DNA of 64,000 nucleotides from Hungatella sp. UBA4396 (GTDB lineage Bacteria; Bacillota; Clostridia; Lachnospirales; Lachnospiraceae). Positions 51,184 to 59,907 of the stretch are shown piece by piece (the first letter of the stretch is position 1; every line of letters starts with the position of its first letter). Location of the stretch: the NCBI GenBank assembly GCA_002389905.1, contig DGRE01000008.1:38990-102989 (forward strand), given 5' to 3'. The translations under genes were made by a program, and so were the position numbers. Below the pieces are notes generated by a model, which made no database searches, was not told the DNA's origin, and saw only the letters and a list, made by a program, of their open reading frames with translations.

Positions 51184-52581
51184 ATGAAATATGAGAACAA
51201 CAAAGTAACAGATATCACCATTGCCTACATAGGCGGAGGCTCCAGAGGCTGGGCCTGGACCTTTATGACCGACCTTTCCATGGACAGCTCCATAAGCGGA
51301 ACCATCCGCTTATATGATATCGATGAAGCCGCCGCCAAAAGCAATGAAATCATCGGTAATAAGCTGACAGAGCGGGAGGACACCGTCGGAAAATGGAATT
51401 ATGTCACTTCCGGCTCCTTAGAAGAAGCCCTGACAGGCTGCGATTTTGCAGTCATCTCCATCCTGCCGGGAACCTTTGAGGAAATGGATTCTGATGTCCA
51501 CCTGCCGGAACGGCTTGGCATCTACCAGTCCGTAGGCGATACCGCAGGCCCGGGAGGCGCTATCCGGGCTTTACGCACCATTCCCATGTTTGTAACCATC
51601 GGAGAGGCCATCAAACAATACGCTCCAAAAGCCTGGGTTATCAACTACACTAATCCCATGTCTTTATGCGTCAAGACCCTCTACCACGTATTTCCTGAGA
51701 TCAGGGCCTTTGGCTGCTGCCATGAGGTGTTCGGCACCCAAAAGGTGTTAAAAGGAATCTGCCAGGAAAGCCTTGGCCTGGAACATATAGACCGTGACCA
51801 CATCCACGTCAATGTTCTGGGAATCAATCATTTCACCTGGTTTGATCAGGCTTCCTATAAGGGAATCGATTTGTTTCCCGTTTACCATGATTATGTAAAC
51901 TCCCACTACGAAGAAGGCTACAACGAGCCGGATAAGAACTGGGCAAACAGCACCTTTGATTGCGCCCACAGGCTGAAATTTGACTTATTCCGCCGTTACG
52001 GCCTTATTGCTGCGGCAGGGGACCGCCATCTGGCAGAATTTATGCCGGGAGATGAATACTTAAAAGATCCTGATACTGTAAAGAGCTGGAAGTTTGGCCT
52101 GACAACTGTTAATTGGAGGAAGGAAGATTTACAAAACCGCCTGGAAAAGAGCAGGAAGCTGGTAAGCGGAGAAATAGAAGTGGAACAGAAACCCTCGGGA
52201 GAAGAAGGAATCCTCTTAATCAAATCCTTATGCGGCTTGGAACGGACTGTAAGCAATGTCAACATCCCAAATATCTTTTTACAGATTCCAAACCTGCCTG
52301 CAGAGGCTATTGTGGAAACCAATGCCGTCTTCAGCAAGGACAGCATTAAGCCGGTTGCTGCCGGAGCCATCCCGGAAAATATTCTGGAGCTGATTCTTCC
52401 TCATACCGAAAATCATGAGTTGATCTTAAAAGCGGCCCTCACCTGTGACCGGACCCTGGTATATGAAGCCTTTTTAAACGATCCTTTGGTAAAGGGCAGG
52501 GCTTCCAAAGAGGAGGTTATAAAGCTGGCTGACGATATGATTGATGCTACCCTTTCTTATCTGCCGGAGGGCTGGAAATAA
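51184..52581 (+). CDS. GH4 enzyme, alpha-galacturonidase-like (LplD type)
   Basis: NAD- and Mn-dependent glycosidase of family 4. The 465-residue chain begins with the Rossmann segment IAYIGGGSRGWAWTF (about 13-27) and has VINYTNPMS, the metal-binding CCHEVFGTQ with Cys and His, and GINHFTW. The CHEV variant is the one described for alpha-galacturonidases such as B. subtilis LplD, whereas maltose- and melibiose-type enzymes carry other residues there. Next to a GH105 enzyme and a YesMN-controlled importer, it would finish pectin fragments. GGAGG precedes the ATG. Confidence 0.82.
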   Translation: MKYENNKVTDITIAYIGGGSRGWAWTFMTDLSMDSSISGTIRLYDIDEAAAKSNEIIGNKLTEREDTVGKWNYVTSGSLEEALTGCDFAVISILPGTFEEMDSDVHLPERLGIYQSVGDTAGPGGAIRALRTIPMFVTIGEAIKQYAPKAWVINYTNPMSLCVKTLYHVFPEIRAFGCCHEVFGTQKVLKGICQESLGLEHIDRDHIHVNVLGINHFTWFDQASYKGIDLFPVYHDYVNSHYEEGYNEPDKNWANSTFDCAHRLKFDLFRRYGLIAAAGDRHLAEFMPGDEYLKDPDTVKSWKFGLTTVNWRKEDLQNRLEKSRKLVSGEIEVEQKPSGEEGILLIKSLCGLERTVSNVNIPNIFLQIPNLPAEAIVETNAVFSKDSIKPVAAGAIPENILELILPHTENHELILKAALTCDRTLVYEAFLNDPLVKGRASKEEVIKLADDMIDATLSYLPEGWK

Positions 52582-52630
52582 ACTGTTTCATATGAATAGG
52601 GAGGGCGAAAACATTTTCTGATATACATAT

Positions 52631-52672
52631 AAAATGAGGACAAAGGCATTCCCTGCCTTCGTCCTCATTTTA
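52631..52672. terminator. Strong bidirectional terminator after the GH4 gene
   Basis: AAAATGAGGAC-a-AAGGC pairs with GCCTT-c-GTCCTCATTTT around a 7-nt loop. It separates the GH4 gene from the convergent phosphoesterase operon. Confidence 0.85.
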
Positions 52673-52702
52673 CATCTATTGCCAACTCTCTTATTTTCCA
52701 CC

Positions 52703-53194
52703 TTATCTCCCCAGAAAATTCAAAGTATAATGTGCCTCTCCCTGCTGATCTAACTCCATAATCATATAGGAAGGCTTCCTTCCCTCCTGTCTGGGATAAG
52801 ACAGGCTTCCCGGATTTAAGATGGTGACTCCGTTATGTACCTCGTAAAGGGGCCTGTGAGTGTGGCCGTACATGACGATGTCGAAGTTCCGCTCTTCCGC
52901 TTCCTGCTCCAGCCGTTCTGTTCCAAGGGACACATTGTAATAATGTCCGTGGGTCAAAAGAGCCCGGTACTTTCCAATCTGTACCTCTTTCTCCCGGTCC
53001 AGATCGGAAAAGAAATCATTATTTCCCAGAACCATATGCAATTCACAGTCCTTTCCTGCCCAGCCCTCAATCTTTCCCTCACTGCCCTCGGAATCTCCCA
53101 GGTGGATCAGCATATCAAAGGGCTTCTGCTCTTCCATGACCTTCTGTAAATTTTCATCCTTTCTGTGTGTGTCACTGACGATCAGTATTTTCAT
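52703..53194 (-). CDS. YfcE/MJ0936-type metallophosphoesterase
   Basis: A 163-residue phosphodiesterase with the family motifs ILIVSDTHRKDENL, LIHLGDSEG, LGNND, LTHGHYYN and YGHTHRP, the dinuclear metal site. It overlaps the RdgB gene by 4 bp (ATGA), so the two are co-translated. In the family such enzymes hydrolyse phosphodiesters in vitro, with unclear physiological targets. A second paralogue lies at 56354-56902. Confidence 0.88.
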   Translation of the reverse strand: MKILIVSDTHRKDENLQKVMEEQKPFDMLIHLGDSEGSEGKIEGWAGKDCELHMVLGNNDFFSDLDREKEVQIGKYRALLTHGHYYNVSLGTERLEQEAEERNFDIVMYGHTHRPLYEVHNGVTILNPGSLSYPRQEGRKPSYMIMELDQQGEAHYTLNFLGR

Positions 53195-53805
53195 CTCTTT
53201 CCCTCCCAGTCCATTTCCATAAGCCTTTTCTTCATCTCCTCCAGGGCCTTCCCCCGGTGGCTGATCCTGTTCTTCTCTTCCATGGTAATCTCTGCACTGG
53301 TCTTTCCAAACTCCGGAATGTAAAGGATGGGATCATAGCCAAATCCTCCGCTTCCAGCAGGCCGGTCCGCCAAAATGCCTTCCATGGCTGCCTCTGTATG
53401 AATCACCTGTCCGTCAGGCAGGACTGCCGCAATATTACAGATAAACCGGGCGCTTCTCCCGCTGCCTGTTACGCCCGCGGCCCTGTCCAGCAGGTTCTGG
53501 TTTTTGATGTCATAGGAGGTGTCCTCCCCCATATATCTGGCTGAATAAATACCCGGCTCCCCGTTTAAGCAGTCCACCACCAGCCCGGAATCATCTGCAA
53601 GGACGATTCCGCCGGTCTCCTTCCACACTGCCCTGGCCTTGATCTCAGCGTTTTCCCCAAATGTATCTCCGTTTTCCACGATCTCAGGATCAGCCCCTGC
53701 CTCCTTCATGGACAGAATTTCCAATCCCAGATCCTTTAAGATTTCCCGGATCTCCCCCATCTTTCCTTGGTTTCCTGTGGCAAATACGATTTTATCTCCC
53801 CTCAT
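53191..53805 (-). CDS. rdgB: XTP/dITP diphosphatase (RdgB/HAM1)
   Basis: House-cleaning enzyme that removes ITP, XTP and their deoxy forms. The 204-residue protein has VFATGNQGKMGEIREIL at the N-terminus, then DTFGENAEIKARAVWKETGGIVLADDSGLVVDCLNGEPGIYSARYMGED in order, FGYDPILYIPEFGKTSAEI and the closing SHRGKALEEM, the full Ham1 pattern. The length is standard. It is co-translated with the phosphoesterase gene. Confidence 0.93.
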   Translation of the reverse strand: MRGDKIVFATGNQGKMGEIREILKDLGLEILSMKEAGADPEIVENGDTFGENAEIKARAVWKETGGIVLADDSGLVVDCLNGEPGIYSARYMGEDTSYDIKNQNLLDRAAGVTGSGRSARFICNIAAVLPDGQVIHTEAAMEGILADRPAGSGGFGYDPILYIPEFGKTSAEITMEEKNRISHRGKALEEMKKRLMEMDWEGKR

Positions 53806-53835
53806 TTGCCCACTCCTTTCGTCTCTAAGTCGTCT

Positions 53836-55140
53836 CTACCGGTCCTTTGTATATGCCTTTAAGCAGAGATTGCAGTTTTTTCCTTTTTCAGCCCGTTCCC
53901 AGGCAATTCCGTCGGGGCTGATATATCCCTCCCCGTCAGAAATATCCACAATTGTGCGCCCGTCCCCTGCATCGTATTCAATGGCCGCAGGATGAACGGC
54001 GCCCGGTGTGGTGATCTTCACAATCACAGCAAAACGCTCCCCAGGAGAAAGATTTAATCCTTTCTGAACCTTCTCTGAAAAGGGAATCGTATAAAATCCC
54101 TCATACTCAAAGCTTCCCCGGGCTGCCAATATCTTCTCTTCAAAGGCATTGCCGCCCGTAATCTCCTCCTCAGCTCCTGCATGGCGCACCACATATATCT
54201 CATAAGAGGTTTCAGGGCCTGTGGCATAAAAGCCTGCTGCTTCAAGCCTTTCCTCTCCTTCTGCCTCATATACATTGGAAAACCACACCGTTTCTTCCCC
54301 ATACCCCAGCTGTCCCACCCAGCCCCGAAGGTCTGCCTGGTAAATATGGGCGGAATCATCGGCATCTCCTGTATCTGTATAAACAAGGTTATTCACTCCA
54401 ATGTTGGAATCATAATAGGAAACATAATAAAATCCCTGATCTCCAAACCCGTTTCCCCAACTGTTTATGCAGATAAATGCCCCGTCTCCCGGAACCTGGA
54501 CGCTGAAATTTTCTTTTGGATAGGCGTCATCCCATCCAATGATTACGGAATCGTGGTTAGGAGGCATGGTGCCTGTATAACAGTAGGAAAAGTTTTCTTC
54601 ATTATAAAAAGCTGACCGGCTTTCCTCATCAATCATAGAGGTATAAAGGGAGCTTTGAACTCCTCCGTATAAAAAGACGGCTCTCTTAATCTTTTCGTAA
54701 TCCTTTTCCGGCAGAATCTGGATTTCCTTCACATGCTTTTCCGCCTTTAGCCCTTGGGGGGAAATGCCATCCCCATAAGGGTCCTTTTCCTCTGCTACCG
54801 GCCCTTTCCAGGACAGCAGATAAGCCATGGACATGGTATACTCTCCGCCAGCCTCCTGAGGGATAAAAAATCCATTATTCAGGGACATATGGTCCTCTGA
54901 AAAATCATAAGCCTCCTCAGGAAGAAGGCTGGCCTCTAGAGCATGAAGGGAGGCAAATGCCCAGCAGGTGCCGAAAGACCCCTGATTTTTCACGGCTGGA
55001 ACCCGTCCTTCCTGTCTCCCGTCATAAAAAGCAGGAAGTTCCCTCTCCAAAGGCTCCATGTCTTCTTTCCAGTACCAGAAGCCTGCTCCAAAGCAAGAAG
55101 CTGCCAGGAGCAGGAGGGCAAACCATCTTCTAATCTTCAC
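53836..55140 (-). CDS. C1-family (papain-like) protease, membrane-anchored
   Basis: A 434-residue protein with an N-terminal hydrophobic anchor or signal (about 5-22). The papain core holds the catalytic Cys (C59 in NQGSFGTCWAFAS), the His in NHDSVIIGWDD and the Asn in CINSWGNGFGDQGF. The C-terminal part (about 270-430) is beta-rich with FYATGPETSYEIYVVRH and ends in a lectin-like domain seen in similar clostridial surface proteases. It is probably exported and acts on extracellular or host proteins. It is unrelated to its housekeeping neighbours. Confidence 0.85.
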   Translation of the reverse strand: MKIRRWFALLLLAASCFGAGFWYWKEDMEPLERELPAFYDGRQEGRVPAVKNQGSFGTCWAFASLHALEASLLPEEAYDFSEDHMSLNNGFFIPQEAGGEYTMSMAYLLSWKGPVAEEKDPYGDGISPQGLKAEKHVKEIQILPEKDYEKIKRAVFLYGGVQSSLYTSMIDEESRSAFYNEENFSYCYTGTMPPNHDSVIIGWDDAYPKENFSVQVPGDGAFICINSWGNGFGDQGFYYVSYYDSNIGVNNLVYTDTGDADDSAHIYQADLRGWVGQLGYGEETVWFSNVYEAEGEERLEAAGFYATGPETSYEIYVVRHAGAEEEITGGNAFEEKILAARGSFEYEGFYTIPFSEKVQKGLNLSPGERFAVIVKITTPGAVHPAAIEYDAGDGRTIVDISDGEGYISPDGIAWERAEKGKNCNLCLKAYTKDR

Positions 55141-55170
55141 CTACATCTCCTTTAGCTCAAAGGACAGCTG

Positions 55171-56352
55171 TCAGTCAGCATTTCGCCTGCCTTCGCCGGC
55201 AGAATGATTATGCCTTGGCGGCTTCGGCCCCATGAACTGATAAAAATAAGTTTTCATCATTCCATTATATATTTTACGGTTTTTATCCGCCTTTTTTCCT
55301 ATATATTTTTCCGCTTCTTCATAAGCAGTGATCATATACAAAGACCAGGAATCCAGAGCCTTATACCGCTCTCCGATCATCCGGTACAGCTCCGGCAGGT
55401 TCTCCTTTTCTTCCAGACGCTCTCCATAAGGAGGGTTGGTGATGATAAAGCCGTATTTTTTTGGATGGCTCAACACACTTAAAGGCCTTTCCTGGAAATG
55501 AATCATATGAGCCACTCCTGCCTGCTCCGCATTGGCTTTGGCGGCTTTGATGATATCCCCGTCAATATCATAGCCCTGAATATCCACCTTTACGCTGTCA
55601 TCCACAAGCTCATTGGCCTCATCCATGGTGTCATACCAGCATTTTCTTGGAATCAGGTTTTTCCATTCCTCAGACAAAAAGGAACGGTTCATGCCCGGCG
55701 CACGGTTGGAAGCCATCATAGCTGCTTCAATGAGAAAGGTTCCGCCTCCGCAGAAGGGGTCCACAAGAATCCGGTCCTTGTTCCAGGGAGTCAGCATAAT
55801 AAGAGCTGCTGCAAGGGTTTCCGTAATGGGCGCCTTGCTGTTTAAGGTGCGGTAGCCTCTCTTATGAAGGGAATTCCCTGTGGTATCTATGCCAATAGTC
55901 ACCTCATCCTTATGAAGGAACACACGAAGGGGATAGCTGCTTCCGCTTTCCGGAAACCACTCCACTCCATAGGACTTCTTCAGCCGCTCCACCATGGCCT
56001 TTTTCATAATGGACTGGATATCAGAAGGGCTGAACAGCTTGCTTTTAATGGAAGAAGCCTTTGCCACCCAGAACTTTCCATCTTGAGGAATGTAATCCTC
56101 CCAGGCAATGGATTTGGTTCCCTGGAACAGCTCCTCAAAGGATTCCCCGTGAAAGCTTCCCACCTTTAAAAGCACCCGTTCTGCTGTCCGCAGGAATACG
56201 TTGGCACGGCAGATGGCTTCATCATCACCTATAAAAGTGACCCTTCCGTCCTCCACCGTGGTAATATCGTATCCTAAATCCGTAATTTCCCGTTTCAATA
56301 CCGCCTCCATACCGAAATGGCAGGGCGCAATGAGTTCAAATGTTTTTTTCAC
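55171..56352 (-). CDS. THUMP-domain rRNA (guanine-N2) methyltransferase, RlmL/YpsC-like
   Basis: A 393-residue SAM-dependent methyltransferase. The N-terminal THUMP domain (about 45-155; RANVFLRTAERVLLKVGSF) binds RNA, and the catalytic domain has DPFCGGGTFLIEAAMMA (SAM site) and the active-site IITNPPYGERL. The pattern matches the RlmL N-terminal half and B. subtilis YpsC, which modify 23S rRNA; the target cannot be proved here. It is 2 bp from the next phosphoesterase gene in a likely operon. Confidence 0.88.
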   Translation of the reverse strand: MKKTFELIAPCHFGMEAVLKREITDLGYDITTVEDGRVTFIGDDEAICRANVFLRTAERVLLKVGSFHGESFEELFQGTKSIAWEDYIPQDGKFWVAKASSIKSKLFSPSDIQSIMKKAMVERLKKSYGVEWFPESGSSYPLRVFLHKDEVTIGIDTTGNSLHKRGYRTLNSKAPITETLAAALIMLTPWNKDRILVDPFCGGGTFLIEAAMMASNRAPGMNRSFLSEEWKNLIPRKCWYDTMDEANELVDDSVKVDIQGYDIDGDIIKAAKANAEQAGVAHMIHFQERPLSVLSHPKKYGFIITNPPYGERLEEKENLPELYRMIGERYKALDSWSLYMITAYEEAEKYIGKKADKNRKIYNGMMKTYFYQFMGPKPPRHNHSAGEGRRNAD

Positions 56353-56353
56353 T

Positions 56354-56902
56354 TTATTCTCCTAAGTTGATTTCTTTTATTACATTCCCGTCAAAATCCA
56401 GAATCCGGAATACCTGGTCCTCTAACATTCCATAAGTCGGCGGATTGCCTCCCTTGGGAATGGACACAGATCCCGGATTTAAAACAGTAATCTCCTGGTC
56501 ACGTTCCGCTGTCAGGATGTGGGTATGGCCGTGAAGCAGAATATCCCCCTTCTGAACAGGAGGTAAATGATCCCGGTTGTAAATGTGGCCGTGAGTCGCA
56601 TAAATGGTCAGGCCGTCTACAGCCAGAAGGGCGTAGTCTCCCAGAATGGGAAATTCCAGCACCATCTGATCCACTTCTGTATCACAGTTTCCCCGCACGC
56701 TGTAAATCTGGTCCTTAAGGCCATTGAGCATGGCAATCACTTCCTTGGGCGCATAGTCCCTGGGCAGATCATTTCTCGGACCATGGTAAAGAAGGTCTCC
56801 CAGCAGAACCAGCCTGGAGGCCCCGGAGCTTTGATATGCGTTTAACAGCTCCCTGCAATAATAGGCAGAACCATGGATATCGGAAGCAATCATATATTTC
56901 AT
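56354..56902 (-). CDS. yfcE: YfcE-family phosphodiesterase (second paralogue)
   Basis: A 182-residue metallophosphoesterase that is closer to E. coli YfcE: IASDIHGSAYYCRELL, LVLLGDLLYHGPRND, VRGNCDTEVDQ, YATHGHIYNRDHLPP and LHGHTHI. All five metal-binding motifs are present. It starts the short operon with the RNA methyltransferase. Its physiological substrate is unknown. Confidence 0.9.
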   Translation of the reverse strand: MKYMIASDIHGSAYYCRELLNAYQSSGASRLVLLGDLLYHGPRNDLPRDYAPKEVIAMLNGLKDQIYSVRGNCDTEVDQMVLEFPILGDYALLAVDGLTIYATHGHIYNRDHLPPVQKGDILLHGHTHILTAERDQEITVLNPGSVSIPKGGNPPTYGMLEDQVFRILDFDGNVIKEINLGE

Positions 56903-56981
56903 AAGTTTTCTCCTTCTTCAGTCAGTCATGTGTATAAGCTATATTTTAAGACCTTAAAGGTGCTTCTGTCAATGAATTTAC

Positions 56982-57290
56982 CTATCCCCGAACCATATAT
57001 TTTCCCCTGTAATATTCAATTCCATTGGCTATATTGACTAGACGGAAGCCGTAAGGCTCCAGCTCCCTGCACACGGACATGCTTTGCCCACCTCTGGAGC
57101 AGTAAAATATCAGCAATTGGTTCATAGGCAGATCACTCATCCATTCTTCCCTGTCTACATAAGGCAGATTCACCGCCCCCTTAATATGGCTTTTTCTGTA
57201 GGATTCTTCCCGGCGCAGATCTATGATCATGGCATTGTTGTTGCTTTCTATATAATAGTCGATTTCCCAAATGGGTATGGTTCTGAACAT
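56982..57290 (-). CDS. Single-domain rhodanese-like sulfurtransferase
   Basis: A 102-residue rhodanese fold: NAMIIDLRREESYRKSHIKGAVNLPY, then the active-site loop with Cys in FYCSRGGQS (C, R and the G-G-x-S loop) and a closing VCRELEPYGFRLVNIANGIEYY. It could carry a persulfide sulfur. The start at 57290 has AGGTGAT upstream; the longer frame adds 33 residues without support. It follows the Asn/Gln-rich gene on the same strand. Confidence 0.85.
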   Translation of the reverse strand: MFRTIPIWEIDYYIESNNNAMIIDLRREESYRKSHIKGAVNLPYVDREEWMSDLPMNQLLIFYCSRGGQSMSVCRELEPYGFRLVNIANGIEYYRGKYMVRG

Positions 57291-57408
57291 ATTATCACCT
57301 GTCCTTTCTAATAATAATATATTCCCCATCTCCAGGAATGGGAAAAGCGCAGGAAAGAGCTCTTCGTCTCTTTCCCACGCCTTTTTCAATGCTTTTCCGG
57401 TTTGCTAT

Positions 57409-57642
57409 TTAGTTGAATCTGTTCTGGTTGTTGTTGCGGCTGTTGTCGCGGGTAGAATTGCGGCTGTTGTCGCGGGTGGAATTGCGGTTGTTGTTCTGGC
57501 TGTTGTTCTGATTGTTGTTCTGGCTGTTGTTCTGATTGTTGTTCTGGCTGTTATTCTGGCTTTTGTTCTGGTTGTTGTTCTGGTTGTTGTTCTGAGAATT
57601 TCTGGAAGAGTTATCCATATCATTGTAATTGTTCTGGGACAT
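57409..57642 (-). CDS. Asn/Gln-rich tandem-repeat protein
   Basis: A 77-residue low-complexity protein. After MSQNNYNDMDNSSRNS it is built from 4-residue units QNN[N/S] (12-bp DNA units), then two copies of an 8-residue unit RNSTRDNS (24-bp), ending RFN. It has no hydrophobic core and no family. AGGAGG lies 8 nt before the ATG, and the frame is free of stops on only this strand in a coding sense, so it is probably expressed. Such N/Q-rich chains are prion-like in composition. Role unknown. Confidence 0.65.
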   Translation of the reverse strand: MSQNNYNDMDNSSRNSQNNNQNNNQNKSQNNSQNNNQNNSQNNNQNNSQNNNRNSTRDNSRNSTRDNSRNNNQNRFN

Positions 57643-57766
57643 CTTAAATACCTCCTGTAGGATTTTCTTGTTACAAGATGTAGTATGGCAAAGTTGAAGA
57701 AAATTATACTTTCTTTTTGATTTTAAGTGAAGAAATATTTCCTGCCAGGATTTGTAAAAAATAACT

Positions 57767-57795
57767 TTGCATTTTTTTGAGGTTCATACTATAAT
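57767..57795 (+). promoter_or_regulatory. Promoter of the candidate small RNA
   Basis: TTGCAT (57767-57772), exactly 17 bp, TATAAT (57790-57795). No protein-coding frame follows on this strand. Confidence 0.6.
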
Positions 57796-57799
57796 AGGG

Positions 57800-57890
57800 A
57801 TGAGGAGTGCAAATTCCTCATCCTTATTAATTTTTATACTCCCCTTAGAGACAGCCTGATATCTCCCCTATCATGGCTGTTTCTTTTTTG
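57800..57890 (+). ncRNA. Candidate trans-acting small RNA with C-rich motifs
   Basis: A 90-nt unit between a TTGCAT-17-TATAAT promoter and a T-run terminator. A 5' hairpin pairs TGAGGA (57801-57806) with TCCTCA (57815-57820). A single-stranded stretch holds ACTCCCCT (57838-57845). The 3' hairpin pairs ACAGCC-TGATA with TATCA-t-GGCTGT (57851-57880), has CTCCCC in its loop and is followed by TTTCTTTTTT. Two exposed C-rich motifs able to pair with ribosome sites are the mark of Firmicutes regulatory RNAs such as RsaE and csRNA types. No homology is claimed. Confidence 0.55.
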
Positions 57891-57921
57891 CCAAAAACGG
57901 ATAAAATCCTCACGCCTCTTG

Positions 57922-59874
57922 TCAATTACTGATATTATCCCCTGCTAAAAAAGCGCGGTACAGTATCTCCTGTTTTTCACACTGCGCTCTTAAAAGAGCC
58001 GGAGTCTCAAATATCCGGTCCAAAACATGAATCATCATCTTCAGCTTCTGGCTGTTATCATCAATCTGCATGTCCACCACAAGGAAATACCTCTCCCCGT
58101 ATAAACACACATCCGCTTCATCTTCAAAATAAAAAATGCCAAACTGCTCCCTGGTGGAATTTAAATTCAAAAACAGGCGGATATCGTGATTTCTCCCCAT
58201 AATGATATCTTCATATTCAGAATTCTCAAATTCCTCCACCGGAAAAGGTTCAAACCGGAATTTCTCATCAATCTTAAAATAGCGAATGGGAGGAAGAATG
58301 TCCTGATGCCTGTAAGAGCTTAAAAATACATGGCTTAAAGAATCCATATACTCCTTTTCCACCAAATCCTCGGAGGCATAATAAATGGGGGAATATTCAA
58401 TGTTCATGTTTCTTCCATACTCCATGCACAGGTAATAATCATAATCCAGGGAATCCATGCTCTCCAGTTCATACAGCATCTTTGTCTCAATCTTTTCAAT
58501 AAAATCGCTGAAATAATGCTGTAAATTAAATTTCAACTGCTGAGTGGACAGCCTTCCATCAATGGCAATAAGGGCCAGCTTCAGCTTTTGATGGGGCAGG
58601 ACCAGGCGGTTGAACAACCCCAATATGGTGGTAAATATCAGATACTGTTCTCTTTTGGAAAACTGATAGCCATACTTCTCTTGAAAAGCCTCCTGCAGAC
58701 GCTTTACCCCATGGTTGAGTACCGGCTTTCGCTTCATGACTCCCAGGTCATGAAATCCCAAATCTACGTCATCGGACAACTTCAGTACCTGCTTCAGACT
58801 AATGGGAATCATGATTTTCAGCAGATCCTTAAAACAGGTATAATCATCAAACAGATTCACACAAAAATAAGAGGACAGCTCTGTCAGCACAAAGTTCCTC
58901 AAATCCTCAGCTATTTTTATCAATCCGCCGTACCGTTCTTCCGTACAGTCCCGAAACCGGTATAAATCAGTGCTCATGACCGCAATCAGAGTCAGATACT
59001 TTACCACGCCCTCATCGAAATCGAATCCGGAATATAAATTTCTCAGCTTTTGAATCAGTTCCTCCACCATGGTGAATTCATTGGTAATCTGATAGTCAAA
59101 GCTCAATTCCGGAAATACAATATCCATCTGCTTTTCCTTTAACAGATAATTCCGGAAAAAGATTAAATACATTAAAAATCGTTCCGAATAAATATCCGAA
59201 AAAACAATATGGGAATTGGCTAAGGTCTTATGAAGCACTTTTCTCAAATTTCCTTTTTCCGTTTCATCGCAGTAAAACAATTCGTTGAATTCGGAAGTCC
59301 AAAGGTCCGTAGGGCTGTTTTTGTAAAAATACCGGTACATCCTCACTATGCAGCAGATCTTATAAAACAGCTCTCCCTGTATGGAAATACCATAGTGGGG
59401 TCTTGCCAGTATTTCAATATGATACATCCGGAAAAATTCCTTTACTTCCGAAAACTCCTTGTTCATGGAATTGCTTTCATTTAAAAACAGCTCTCTCTGG
59501 AACTGCTCCGCTTTTACCGGCTCCCTGGAAGAGAGCAGACGGCGTATGATGTAATGGACCCTGATTTTCTGTTCATCATTAACCGTATTGGGCTGATAAA
59601 TCTGGAAATACTCCTTCATTCGGCGGTTCTGTACCTGATCCCTCAATACCAACCGGTAGCCTTGGGAGCTTTTTGATTCGATCTGTATTCCAAACTGCCC
59701 CAGATCATACCTCATGCTCTGAATATCGCTTTTGATGGTCCGTGGAGTGACCGATAATTCCTCTGCCAGCACCTTGCTGGATACCATCGCCCCGGAACGG
59801 AGCAAAAGGAGAAAGATGATCTTATGCCTGGGATTTGACAAAACTAAAAATATATCCGATATCTTATCCTTCAT
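57922..59874 (-). CDS. PRD/Mga-type transcriptional regulator of the PTS operon
   Basis: A 650-residue regulator: N-terminal HTH_11-like and Mga-like helices (about 15-85; HKIIFLLLLRSGAMVSSKVLAEELSVTPRTIKSDIQSMRYDL in order), then long alpha-helical PRD-like regions, and a C-terminal region. It resembles MtlR/LicR/BglG-family activators but has no AAA+ domain and no clear EIIB or EIIA domain, so it is not a LevR-type sigma-54 activator. It lies last in the PTS operon, 34 bp after the phosphatase-like gene, and is likely its regulator. Confidence 0.75.
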   Translation of the reverse strand: MKDKISDIFLVLSNPRHKIIFLLLLRSGAMVSSKVLAEELSVTPRTIKSDIQSMRYDLGQFGIQIESKSSQGYRLVLRDQVQNRRMKEYFQIYQPNTVNDEQKIRVHYIIRRLLSSREPVKAEQFQRELFLNESNSMNKEFSEVKEFFRMYHIEILARPHYGISIQGELFYKICCIVRMYRYFYKNSPTDLWTSEFNELFYCDETEKGNLRKVLHKTLANSHIVFSDIYSERFLMYLIFFRNYLLKEKQMDIVFPELSFDYQITNEFTMVEELIQKLRNLYSGFDFDEGVVKYLTLIAVMSTDLYRFRDCTEERYGGLIKIAEDLRNFVLTELSSYFCVNLFDDYTCFKDLLKIMIPISLKQVLKLSDDVDLGFHDLGVMKRKPVLNHGVKRLQEAFQEKYGYQFSKREQYLIFTTILGLFNRLVLPHQKLKLALIAIDGRLSTQQLKFNLQHYFSDFIEKIETKMLYELESMDSLDYDYYLCMEYGRNMNIEYSPIYYASEDLVEKEYMDSLSHVFLSSYRHQDILPPIRYFKIDEKFRFEPFPVEEFENSEYEDIIMGRNHDIRLFLNLNSTREQFGIFYFEDEADVCLYGERYFLVVDMQIDDNSQKLKMMIHVLDRIFETPALLRAQCEKQEILYRAFLAGDNISN

Positions 59875-59907
59875 AAAACTCCCTCTCCTTTCTCCGCCAA
59901 TTTCCGG

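Larger units (their letters stand above)
57643..57921. other. Intergenic region holding a candidate small RNA
   Basis: 280 bp with no protein gene. On the plus strand it has a consensus promoter and a small transcription unit (57800-57890). The left end contains the ribosome site and probable promoter of the Asn/Gln-rich gene on the minus strand. Confidence 0.5.

Noticed and set aside
57409..57660. CRISPR-like repeat array
   Set aside because: The repeats are 12 and 24 bp, contiguous, in frame and coding, with no unique spacers and no cas genes.
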